This document shows positions 44,810-53,048 of a stretch of 64,000 nt of DNA, one piece after another. The stretch lies in assembly GCA_031375105.1 (NCBI GenBank), contig JANMHJ010000076.1:21720-85719 (forward strand). The letters are read 5' to 3'. The DNA is from JANMDU01 sp031375105. Lineage in GTDB: Bacteria > Pseudomonadota > Gammaproteobacteria > Burkholderiales > Burkholderiaceae_C. Position numbers and translations under genes: made by a program. The notes below the pieces were generated by a model. That model was not told the DNA's origin. It saw nothing but the letters and a program-made list of their open reading frames with translations, and did not search any database. The first letter of the stretch is position 1; every line of letters begins with the position of its first letter.

Positions 44810-46666
44810 ATGACGCGGCGCTTAGCCATCCGTAACATGACCCATCAAAACAGCGATACCACCAACCCACTCACGATGCCAGCCAGCAGCGATGCAGGCT
44901 TGGACATCGAAGCACTATCCCCCCGCCAACTGCGCGTGGTGCTCGTGTGTGACGTGGTCGAATCGGTGCGCTGGATGGAGCATGATGAAGACAACGCCAT
45001 TACCCGCTGGAGCCAATTTGCAGCCACTGTGCGCAGCCGCATCGCGCCCGAGCATGCCGGCAGCGTCGTTAAAAGCACGGGTGATGGCCTGATGCTCGAA
45101 TTTGAGAGCGCTCCCCAAGCCGTGGCCGCCGCCAACGCCATGCAAAAACTCAGCGCGGAGGGCAACGCAGGCTTCGATGCGGAGCGCCAACTGCACCTGC
45201 GTATCGGTATCCACCAAGCCCAAGTGCGCCGAGATGCGCATGACTTGTATGGCCACGGCGTGAATCTCGCTGCCAGAATCTCTACATTAGCCGGCCCCGG
45301 CGACATCATCGTTACCCCCGAAGTGCGAGACCACCTAACGGATAGCTTGGACGGCGATATTGAAGATATGGGCGAGTGCTATTTGAAGCATTTGAGCGAG
45401 CCGCAGAGGGTGTATCGGGTTAGCGTTGCATCAGAACAGCAGAGTTCACTACTGACCACAACTAAGGAAACACTTAATTTACCGTGCTTAGCAGTTATTC
45501 CATTTAAATGCCTGGACAACGGCTCGCCTCATGAAGTGTTAGGTGAGGTTTTGTGCGGAAATATCATTGCTCACCTTAGCAAGTCAAAAACAATTAAAGT
45601 ACTTAGTCGGCTTTCAACGACTCCTTTTAAACGACATACTTGGGATGCAGTGCTGAATGGCTTAAGCACTCACGCACAATACATTATTAGCGGAACATAT
45701 CTGGTTAGATCAAATGGATTCCAAGGCGATTTCGAACTGATTGACGTTGCAAAACAAACAATCTTGCATGCAGGGACATTTTCTGGTGATGCCTCTGTTT
45801 TTTTTCAAATAAATGACCAAATTGCTACGCAAATAGTCGGTGAAATACTTGCTGCGTTATTCAAAGCCGAGTCTCAGGCGGTTTTATGTTCACCGTTTCC
45901 GAATTTAGCCAGCTACCAGCTTCTTCTTGGAGCAATCAACCTCATGTATCAATCCAATCGGGATGGATTCATGCGCAGCAAAGCAATGTTGGATCACCTC
46001 ATAGAACGTCATCCTCGTTCAACGGCTGCTTTGGTTTGGCGAGCAAGCTGGCAAATCTTAAATTCGACGCGTGGTTTAGCATCTGATTCGAAAAGAGAAT
46101 CAGGATTAGCTATAAATTTTGCAGAGCGAGCACTAGAACTTGATCCAGTAAATGCTACTGCGATGGCAACATTGGCGTTCGTCAATTGTCATTTGATAGG
46201 CGACTTTTGTGTAGCCGATGAACTCTTGACTCAAGCTATTGCTATCGAACCCAATTGTGCTGTAGCTCATCTGTACAGCACGACTGTAAAAAGCTTCTTG
46301 AACGAACCCACTGCTGCTGTAAACGCAGGGAGAGTTGCGATTTCGTTGTCTCCCTACGACCCCATGTCTTACTATTACCACTGCCTTCTATTTTCAGCGT
46401 ATTTGTATGACAACAACGTTGAAGAAGCTTTAGTGCACGGCTTGAAATCTTATGCTCTGAATAGGATTTATCCCGCTACGCTGAGATTGCTGACTGTTGC
46501 ATATGTAGAAAAAGGTGATTTACTTTTAGCTAAGCAATATCTGCAACAACTACGAGCAGTAGAGCCTGAACTTACTTTAGCGAGATATCGCCGAAGATTT
46601 GAAAAAGTCCCAGTCGCAAGTCAGCGTTTTGCAAAAGCATTGATGGCGGCTGGATTACCAAACTAA
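44810..46666 (+). CDS. Class III nucleotidyl cyclase with TolB-like and TPR-like C-terminus
   Basis: Residues about 42-205 are a cyclase homology domain. Metal aspartates D48 (VCDVVES) and D92 (GDGLMLEF) and the 'NLAARI' Asn/Arg motif are present, so it may make cAMP or cGMP. Residues about 225-345 resemble a TolB/FlgO-like domain ('LAVIPFKCLDNG'), and 370-600 are helical tetratricopeptide-like repeats ('ALELDPVNATAMATLAF'). GC falls from about 57% in the first 600 bp to about 38-45% after base 45,420, so the gene looks chimeric in composition. It is the first gene of the low-GC cluster. The start could also be ATG 44837. Confidence 0.88.
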   Translation: MTRRLAIRNMTHQNSDTTNPLTMPASSDAGLDIEALSPRQLRVVLVCDVVESVRWMEHDEDNAITRWSQFAATVRSRIAPEHAGSVVKSTGDGLMLEFESAPQAVAAANAMQKLSAEGNAGFDAERQLHLRIGIHQAQVRRDAHDLYGHGVNLAARISTLAGPGDIIVTPEVRDHLTDSLDGDIEDMGECYLKHLSEPQRVYRVSVASEQQSSLLTTTKETLNLPCLAVIPFKCLDNGSPHEVLGEVLCGNIIAHLSKSKTIKVLSRLSTTPFKRHTWDAVLNGLSTHAQYIISGTYLVRSNGFQGDFELIDVAKQTILHAGTFSGDASVFFQINDQIATQIVGEILAALFKAESQAVLCSPFPNLASYQLLLGAINLMYQSNRDGFMRSKAMLDHLIERHPRSTAALVWRASWQILNSTRGLASDSKRESGLAINFAERALELDPVNATAMATLAFVNCHLIGDFCVADELLTQAIAIEPNCAVAHLYSTTVKSFLNEPTAAVNAGRVAISLSPYDPMSYYYHCLLFSAYLYDNNVEEALVHGLKSYALNRIYPATLRLLTVAYVEKGDLLLAKQYLQQLRAVEPELTLARYRRRFEKVPVASQRFAKALMAAGLPN

Positions 46667-46680
46667 CTTAACGGAGATAA

Positions 46681-47811
46681 ATGATGACCTACAGACCATT
46701 TGGAGCAGGTGGCGGAGCTGGCGGAGGCCAAGCGGGCGCTGGAGGAGGTGCTGGCGGTGGAGCAGGAGGAGGCGCTGGTGGGGGCGCTGGAGGAAGCTTA
46801 CTTTCTCTAATGGATACCTTTGCGAGCCCCATTTACACAGACGCTATCAATATTTCACGCGAGGGTTTGATTGATCCCTTGGCGCTGGTATCAAATATTA
46901 AGCTTAAGGAATCTGCAATTGGTTCGCAAGAGCGCTTGTTTCAATGGGAGCCTTGGGCGCGCGCCTATCTGTCGGTTGCTGAGCTCATGTCGGCAATTTC
47001 ATTTGATGATGTCAGAGTTACAGCTGCCGCACCTGTGATCGGGAAGTTAGTGAAAGTGGACAGCAAAGCAATTGTTACGATGCACCGTCCTACGCAAACA
47101 CTGTTTGAGGCCGAACTTGCTGCGGTATTACTAGCAGCAGATTTGCGGGCGGATCGTACACCTGAAATTTTGACTGAAATTGATACGCAAATCTTCCATT
47201 GGGCTTCTGTGCTGCAAATGCGCTTGGATATGAATAGACATACTCTTGAATTGCTGAGCATTGCTTTGCAGTTCGCGGTTTACGTGGAAATGAGGCTAAA
47301 AAATGACTTCGCATGCTTTAGACCGGTCAATTACTCCCATTCGATTCAACCTATGATCACCACGCCAGGTCATGGCAGTTTGCCGATGGGTCATGCGGTT
47401 CAGCCATATATGGCGATTGCAATTTTGGCGGCATTGGCTGACTCAGACAGCGCAGATGCCTCCCTGAATACGGGTGTTACAGCTATGCTGGAAGCTAAGG
47501 CTTATCGAATCGCTTATAACCGAATCGTAGCTGGCGTACATTTCCCTGTTGACTTAGCAGCAGGAGTGGTGCTAGGTCGAATGCTAGGCGAAATGTTCGT
47601 AAATGTGTGTCGCGGCAAACCGTTCTCGCTAAGAACCTGGGACTTTACTGAAGCTAAATACTCTGCTGGTATCCCTAATCCGATTGCGCAAACAAATATT
47701 GATAAGCGATATGTATTAAACGCTGTGAGCGACCAAATTTCTATACAAGCACCCGTGACGCAAGCAATTTGGAAGACGGCACGCGACGAGTGGAAGTGGC
47801 GTTGGGCTTGA
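46681..47811 (+). CDS. PAP2 / vanadium-haloperoxidase-like protein with Gly-rich N-terminus
   Basis: Residues 8-38 are an almost pure Gly/Ala run of 'GGAGGG' units. The remaining domain carries the PAP2 superfamily triad regions: 'RLKNDFACFRP', 'GHGSLPMGHA' (PSGH-like) and 'NRIVAGVHFPVDLAAG' (R...H...D). Members are vanadium haloperoxidases or phosphatases; substitutions in the central motif keep this open. There is no signal peptide, so the Gly-rich tail would be cytoplasmic unless exported in an unknown way. It lies 14 bp after the cyclase gene and overlaps nothing. Confidence 0.85.
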   Translation: MMTYRPFGAGGGAGGGQAGAGGGAGGGAGGGAGGGAGGSLLSLMDTFASPIYTDAINISREGLIDPLALVSNIKLKESAIGSQERLFQWEPWARAYLSVAELMSAISFDDVRVTAAAPVIGKLVKVDSKAIVTMHRPTQTLFEAELAAVLLAADLRADRTPEILTEIDTQIFHWASVLQMRLDMNRHTLELLSIALQFAVYVEMRLKNDFACFRPVNYSHSIQPMITTPGHGSLPMGHAVQPYMAIAILAALADSDSADASLNTGVTAMLEAKAYRIAYNRIVAGVHFPVDLAAGVVLGRMLGEMFVNVCRGKPFSLRTWDFTEAKYSAGIPNPIAQTNIDKRYVLNAVSDQISIQAPVTQAIWKTARDEWKWRWA

Positions 47812-47825
47812 TGGGGAGATTCATC

Positions 47826-49757
47826 ATGCCTCAATCTACTTGGACTGTTGATGCCATACCAAATGGGGTGACCGATGTACATACGGCTCTCATGATTTCC
47901 GATGGAATCGATCACGAAATATGCTTAGCTTTGGTCGAATATGGCGACAGACCTAGATTTGAAACGTGGGCAGAGGCTAATCGGGCATTAGTATTTTTGC
48001 ATCCCAATTGGCAAATGCCTTCTGGATCAAGTTATTGCACCGCGACTGTCAGGCGTGCTGGGATACAGCTCTTACAAGCAGCGAATGCAGCGGGAATCAT
48101 CCAGCGCTTTGAACTTTCCATTCCTTCTTCCATTGGGCGTGTATCTGATATGCCTTCACTAGACTTTGGTGAAGGTAAGCATGTCGTCGCACCTACCGAT
48201 GCCAAAGTTCTACACTTAGTAATTGACGATGGCTGTCCATTTGCGCATCCTGGAATGCGAACGAAGAGTAATAAAAGCCGATTAGCTCAGTTTTGGGTGC
48301 AAGCGGGATCGCTTGGTCAGATGGCTTCTCAGTCACCAAAATCTTGGGGATTTGGTGCATGCGCTGACACGACAGCCATTAATGCCTACTTAACGGTAAA
48401 AAGTAGCAGCTCTCAAAATGAGATTTATGAGGCTACAGGTCAACATCATCTGAAGCAACGTTTTTCTCATGGTGCACATGTGTTGGGTTCATTTCTTGAC
48501 GCAGCGTCAAGTGTGTCTATCGTTCAAAGCGCTGCTCGGGCTGGTAAAACGAATGCAATTCACACTCGACCCGCAACAAATCTGCCCGAGAAACCAGATT
48601 GCGTTTTTGTGCAACTGCCTAGCGTATATCGGCATGGTGGTGCTAGGCATGGCTTGGCATCTCACAGGTTGGCGGCGATGCGGTTTGCTTTAGATTGTGC
48701 GACCAACGGGGCGACCGAGAGTATTATTTTGCCGCTGGCCTCAGAAATATACGATGGAAGCCACGATGCTGGTTCGCTAGTTGAGTGCGCTATGGAAGCA
48801 TTGGTTCGTTACGCAAAGGTGGATCGCAACATCGATTTTCAAATCTTAGCCGCAGCAGGCAATGCTCAACGCATGCAAACTAGTGTTTCTTTGGAAGTTA
48901 ATAATATAGGTGTATCGTACTTTCTAAAGTATAAATTGCCACCAGATTTGGAGCGAGAGTCTTTCGCTGAGGTATGGTTACCTAAGAATCTAGTTGATTC
49001 GCAGGTCCTGATTCGCGCGCCAAACGGAACTGACAGTGCGATCCTTGCTACCGATCAGATTCAAACACTAAACTATGGCGGAAACATAGCGTGCTCGATA
49101 CTTCGCCTGAAGCAGCATCGTAATCAAATTTGTTACCTTATTCGTTTTGCCCCCACACAGCAACAATTTGGCGGATTGGCTACTGCGCCAAGTGGCTATT
49201 GGTCAATCACAGTAAATCCACCAACTGGAGTTGATGGAAAAATAGATCTTTACGTGGCTCGATTGTTCCCTGGTATTGGCGGGCATTATCGTGGCGCTCA
49301 GCCTCATTTTGTTGCAGTGCAGGGAGAAAGTGCAGACGCTCAGTCGAGGCGTACTGCTACGGCCTTTACACAAGGGGAAAATTCTATAAGTGGATTAGCT
49401 TGTGGTCGAGGTTTAGTGGGTGTGGTTGGCGCATATCAGCTGAGCGGTTTGAAGCTCAGGTCTAAATACAGCTCACTTGGTCCAGCGCGTGTGGGCAGCC
49501 CTGTGACAGGTGTGAACGTGCCTTACGGAGCGCCTGGTGACGAGAGCTTTATGCTGCCTGGGATATCGGGCTGGGGTAACGCGGGAGGCATGGCCTTGCG
49601 AATGGCTGGAACAAGTGTTGCCACTCCTTTAGCTGCTTATGTATTGAGTAGTAAGAGTTTAATAAGCACGTTACCTTCTCCGGTTACCGCAATTGGCTCT
49701 ACGGTCGGTTCAGGTACTGCAAGTGGTATTGATCCGCGCATAGACGGCCCTTGGTAA
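47826..49757 (+). CDS. Subtilisin-like (S8) serine protease, non-canonical
   Basis: I take the ATG after 'TGGGGAGA'; a longer frame into the previous gene is not needed. The 643-residue protein has catalytic Asp134 (IDDGCPFAHP), His215 (SHGAHVLG), oxyanion Asn346 (AAAGNA) and Ser597 (GTSVATP), so all subtilase motifs are present. Large insertions separate Asn and Ser (250 residues, beta-rich). No signal peptide is seen; the first about 125 residues could be a pro-region or partner-binding domain. It directly follows the PAP2-like gene and precedes the peptide-binding protein. Confidence 0.88.
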   Translation: MPQSTWTVDAIPNGVTDVHTALMISDGIDHEICLALVEYGDRPRFETWAEANRALVFLHPNWQMPSGSSYCTATVRRAGIQLLQAANAAGIIQRFELSIPSSIGRVSDMPSLDFGEGKHVVAPTDAKVLHLVIDDGCPFAHPGMRTKSNKSRLAQFWVQAGSLGQMASQSPKSWGFGACADTTAINAYLTVKSSSSQNEIYEATGQHHLKQRFSHGAHVLGSFLDAASSVSIVQSAARAGKTNAIHTRPATNLPEKPDCVFVQLPSVYRHGGARHGLASHRLAAMRFALDCATNGATESIILPLASEIYDGSHDAGSLVECAMEALVRYAKVDRNIDFQILAAAGNAQRMQTSVSLEVNNIGVSYFLKYKLPPDLERESFAEVWLPKNLVDSQVLIRAPNGTDSAILATDQIQTLNYGGNIACSILRLKQHRNQICYLIRFAPTQQQFGGLATAPSGYWSITVNPPTGVDGKIDLYVARLFPGIGGHYRGAQPHFVAVQGESADAQSRRTATAFTQGENSISGLACGRGLVGVVGAYQLSGLKLRSKYSSLGPARVGSPVTGVNVPYGAPGDESFMLPGISGWGNAGGMALRMAGTSVATPLAAYVLSSKSLISTLPSPVTAIGSTVGSGTASGIDPRIDGPW

Positions 49758-49780
49758 TATTAATTTTTTGGATGGTCAAA

Positions 49781-51346
49781 ATGCACATAGGAAAACACTT
49801 AGTTTTTAGCCTCTCATTTTTCATTTGTGTCTCCAGCGCCCAAACGCTACGCTGGGCATCACAGGGAGATATACAAACGCTTGATCCTCACTCTCAAAAC
49901 GAATTATTGACAAATTCTGTCAATGGACAAGTTTATGAAACCCTACTGAGAAGAGACAAGTTTCTCAAATTGGAATCAGGTCTTGCTACGGATTGGAATC
50001 AAGTTACGCCTACTTTATGGAGAATGAAGTTACGCCCGAATGTAAAGTTTCATGACGGAAGTGCTTTTACTGCCGATGATGTTGTTTTTTCGATTATTCG
50101 CGCTCAAGACAACAATTCTGCTGTTCGAGCTTACGCGCTTGCCATGGGCGTGCCAAAGCGGATCGACACGTTGACTGTAGAGTTCATGCTGCCTCAAGTG
50201 AATCCTATTTTTCTCGAGCATGCATCTTTAGTTTTCGTCATGAGCAAAGTGTGGGCTGAGCGTCATCAAGCAATAAAACCACAGGATTTCAAAAGCAAAG
50301 AGGATAAATTCACGTCTTCTAATATGAACGGAACTGGCCCCTTCCAGTTTGTATCTCGCGTAGTTGATTCACGTAGTGTGTTTCGAAAAAACAGCAATTG
50401 GTGGGGAAAGCATGAGGGTAACGTTCAAGAAGTAATTTTCTTGCCTGTCAAAAGTGACGCTACGCGTACTGCTGGCCTTTTGGCTGGTGATCTAGATTTT
50501 GTACTCGATCCGTCGCCTCAAGATGTGCAACGGTTGCGTAGCAGTACCGTTAAGATAATTGATGGTGTGGAGAATAGGGCAGTGTTCATTGGGATGGATC
50601 AGTTTCGCGATGAGCTCCTTTACAGCAACATCAAGGGTCGTAATCCTTTCAAAGATGTCAGAGTCAGGCGCGCGTTGTACCACGCTGTAGATATAGAGTC
50701 TATGAAGACGCGCTTGATGCGAGGGATGGCAATTCCCACTGGCGGCATAACACCTTCTGCTTTGGGTGTTTTTAACGATGCGGAATTAGAAAAACGACTG
50801 CCATTCGATTTGAACAAATCAAGGGCTTTGATGAGCGAAGCAGGCTATGCACAGGGTTTCGAAGTGCAACTCGATTGCCCGAATAATCGTTACATCAATG
50901 ATGAAGAGATTTGCGTTGCGCTTTCCGCCATGTGGGCGCAAATCGGCGTGAAGGTGAAAGTAAACACAATGCCAAGAGCAATCTATTTTCCCAAAGGAGA
51001 AAAGCAGGATGTTTCAATGTACTTGCTTGGTTGGGGCGGTGCGATCACAGATGCTGAGACAACTATCACGCCTATCTTGCGTGGTCGTGGCGAGGGAGGC
51101 ATGGGCTCTTGGAATTGGGGGGGGGTCAGAAATCCTAAGATTGATGAGCTTGGGGCAGCGTCAAGCAAGGAAGCTGATCCTGTTAAGCGCGAGCAGCTGA
51201 TCAAAGCTGTGCTGCGCGAACACAACGAGCAAGTGCATCACATCCCATTGCATCGTCAAGTGATTCCTTGGGCGATGCGGTCAAATGTTGATGCTGTACA
51301 TCGTGCAGATAACTGGCTTGAGTGGCGCTGGGTGAGTGTCAAATAA
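49781..51346 (+). CDS. Family 5 (peptide/nickel-type) ABC substrate-binding protein
   Basis: The 521-residue protein has a signal peptide ('LVFSLSFFICVSSAQ') and the SBP_bac_5 core: 'LDPHSQN', 'VYETLLRRD', 'LRPNVKFHDGSAFTADDVVFSI' and 'VRRALYHAVD'. It binds a peptide or similar ligand in the periplasm. I chose ATG 49781, preceded by GGATGG; ATG 49772 is possible. No permease or ATPase accompanies it, so it must share another transporter or act as a sensor. A terminator follows. Confidence 0.9.
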   Translation: MHIGKHLVFSLSFFICVSSAQTLRWASQGDIQTLDPHSQNELLTNSVNGQVYETLLRRDKFLKLESGLATDWNQVTPTLWRMKLRPNVKFHDGSAFTADDVVFSIIRAQDNNSAVRAYALAMGVPKRIDTLTVEFMLPQVNPIFLEHASLVFVMSKVWAERHQAIKPQDFKSKEDKFTSSNMNGTGPFQFVSRVVDSRSVFRKNSNWWGKHEGNVQEVIFLPVKSDATRTAGLLAGDLDFVLDPSPQDVQRLRSSTVKIIDGVENRAVFIGMDQFRDELLYSNIKGRNPFKDVRVRRALYHAVDIESMKTRLMRGMAIPTGGITPSALGVFNDAELEKRLPFDLNKSRALMSEAGYAQGFEVQLDCPNNRYINDEEICVALSAMWAQIGVKVKVNTMPRAIYFPKGEKQDVSMYLLGWGGAITDAETTITPILRGRGEGGMGSWNWGGVRNPKIDELGAASSKEADPVKREQLIKAVLREHNEQVHHIPLHRQVIPWAMRSNVDAVHRADNWLEWRWVSVK

Positions 51347-51365
51347 GCGTCACATGCCAAGGAAG

Positions 51366-51394
51366 GGCTACCAATTCGTTGGTAGCCTTTTTTT
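51366..51394 (+). terminator. Rho-independent terminator with UUCG tetraloop
   Basis: GGCTACCAA pairs with TTGGTAGCC around the very stable TTCG loop, followed by seven T residues. It ends the low-GC cluster, and its stem also encodes the last codons of the convergent Crp-type gene. Confidence 0.92.
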
Positions 51395-52006
51395 CATCTT
51401 CAGTACACGCCCTTCAGATGCTAGGTAATCACCAGCCTCCAAATCCCGCAATATCTTGCTAACCATCTCCCGACTCGTGCCGATTTGAAGCGCAAGGGAG
51501 GCATGCGTGGTGCCGGGTTTGATTGTTCTGTGGCCGTGTTCGTCGGGTTCGCTGGCGAGTTGCTCTAGCACTTCGCGCAGGCGGCCGTAGGCGTCTTTTA
51601 GAGCCATGCTGCGTACCGTGTCTGTGGCAGCTCTTGCTCTGGCGATGATTTTTGTGAGGAGCTCGGTGGCAAGCTCGGGGCTGTTTGCTAGCTCGGCTCT
51701 GACGCGCTCGCGGGTGACCACAATGCAGCGGCAGGGGGTGGTGGCTTCGATGCTGGCGGAGCGGGGGCCGCCGTCTAGGCTCATTTCGCCGAAATAGCTG
51801 GGGGCATCTATGCTGCCGTAGGTGACTTCTTTCCCAGTGGCATCTTGGCCGAAGACGCGCACGCTGCCTTCTAGCAAGATGAGGAGCGTGTCTCCGCTGT
51901 CTCCTTCGCTGAGGATGATGCTTTTCTTTTTGTAGTTGCGCTCTATGCCGGCCTGAGCCAGGCGGGCGATGCTGGGGGGCAGTTCTTGGGGCTGTTTGGC
52001 TGGCAT
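51368..52006 (-). CDS. Crp/Fnr-family transcriptional regulator
   Basis: The 212-residue regulator has an N-terminal cyclic-nucleotide-binding-like beta-roll ('EGDSGDTLLILLEGSVRVFG', 'FGEMSLDGGPRSASIEA') and a C-terminal winged helix ('THASLALQIGTSREMVSKILRDLE'). There are no Fnr-type cysteine clusters. I reject an upstream ATG at 52063 because it lies inside a dispersed repeat. Its cyclic-nucleotide-binding fold makes it a possible reader of the cyclase encoded 5 kb away, as inference only. Confidence 0.9.
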   Translation of the reverse strand: MPAKQPQELPPSIARLAQAGIERNYKKKSIILSEGDSGDTLLILLEGSVRVFGQDATGKEVTYGSIDAPSYFGEMSLDGGPRSASIEATTPCRCIVVTRERVRAELANSPELATELLTKIIARARAATDTVRSMALKDAYGRLREVLEQLASEPDEHGHRTIKPGTTHASLALQIGTSREMVSKILRDLEAGDYLASEGRVLKMKKRLPTNW

Positions 52007-52042
52007 GCCAGCATTATGGCGGGCAGAAAGAGCTTGCGGCGC

Positions 52043-52120
52043 TGAGCTTCGACCCTTCCACAAGCTCAGAATAGGCCTAGCTCAGCCCGAACGGAGGAAA
52101 AGTTCAGCCCGAACGGAGTT
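52043..52120. repeat. Dispersed 'TTCGACAAGCTCAG'-type repeat, copy 1
   Basis: Contains CTTCGACCCTTCC, ACAAGCTCAG and two 'CAGCCCGAACGGAG' units. It lies between the Crp-type and LuxR-type genes. Confidence 0.8.
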
Positions 52121-52125
52121 TGGGC

Positions 52126-52872
52126 TCAGGCAAACGCTGCTGGCATCACAGCGGCCATGAGCGGGGGCAGCAGTGCTAGGCGCTTGACGACTTCTCGGAT
52201 GCCATGACTGTTGGTTTTTTGGCAGATGCTGCGGATATGCGTGCGCACGGTGGCTTCGCCGACGCGCAGTTGTTTGGCCATCTCAGGCGCGGTGTGGCCG
52301 ATGCAGATCAGGCTCAAGATTTGCTCTTCGGAGCGGGTGAGCGAGTAGGCGCGGGCAAAAAAGCTCATCATCAGCGCTTCGCACATCCCGCTGCGCGAGA
52401 AGATCAGGGCGATGCGGGAGCTGCGCGGCGCATGAGCGGCTTCGCTGGCAGGCATTGAGGCGACTGTCTGCGCAAGGCCTGGGGCGCTTGCCCAGCGCTC
52501 GGGTCGATCTAGCGGCACCACCGCTACCGTGCTTTGCGCGATTTTTCCTAGATTCAACATGCTGCGTTTGCCTTGCAAGGCTTTCACGAGGGCTTCTGCC
52601 AGAGCAGGGGTATCCGCTGTCTCGACGGTTTGAAGCACCGTACTCTCGCCTTTGAACAACTGGCCGCGCTGCAAGATCATCTGGCCGGCCAAATTGCAAT
52701 GCTGCACCTGGCCACGCCCGTCGACGATGATCACGCCGCAGGCGATTTCATCGAGCGCATGGGCCAGAAGTTGCCCAGATTCGCTGGAGAGCGCGAGCGC
52801 GGGGCGCTGGCCGATGTAGCCTTGCTGATGCGCTAGGCTGCTGTGGGGGGTGGAAGTGTGTGTTTTGTTCAT
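52126..52872 (-). CDS. LuxR-family transcriptional regulator with PAS-like N-terminus
   Basis: Residues about 35-80 look PAS-like ('ALDEIACGVIIVDGRGQVQHCN'); residues about 172-236 are a LuxR/GerE helix-turn-helix ('LTRSEEQILSLICIGHTAPEMAKQLRVGEATVRTHIRSI'). There is no receiver domain, so it probably responds to a small ligand rather than phosphorylation. The exact target is unknown; it is upstream of the Crp-type gene in the same direction. Confidence 0.88.
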   Translation of the reverse strand: MNKTHTSTPHSSLAHQQGYIGQRPALALSSESGQLLAHALDEIACGVIIVDGRGQVQHCNLAGQMILQRGQLFKGESTVLQTVETADTPALAEALVKALQGKRSMLNLGKIAQSTVAVVPLDRPERWASAPGLAQTVASMPASEAAHAPRSSRIALIFSRSGMCEALMMSFFARAYSLTRSEEQILSLICIGHTAPEMAKQLRVGEATVRTHIRSICQKTNSHGIREVVKRLALLPPLMAAVMPAAFA

Positions 52873-52984
52873 GGCAGATCACCTGTTCTGATGAGATGCC
52901 TGAAGTGTGAATTTTTGCCTTGCGCTCAGGTGGGCAATAGTTGCACGGGAATTGTGAAATAGTTGCCAAGTTTGATTGGCTGCT

Positions 52985-53035
52985 GCCCTTCGACCCTTCG
53001 ACAAGCTCAGGACAGGCCTAGCTCAGTGCAAACGG
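52985..53035. repeat. Dispersed 'TTCGACAAGCTCAG' repeat, copy 2
   Basis: CCCTTCGACAAGCTCAGGAC followed by 'AGGCCTAGCTCAGTGCAAACGG', between the LuxR-type regulator and amiC. It is close to copy 1 (shared 'AGGCCTAGCTCAG'). Confidence 0.85.
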
Positions 53036-53048
53036 AAAAAATGAGCGA

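Noticed and set aside
52007..52063. Upstream start for the Crp-type regulator
   Set aside because: The extra residues are encoded by a dispersed repeat and lack family similarity; ATG 52006 fits the family length.
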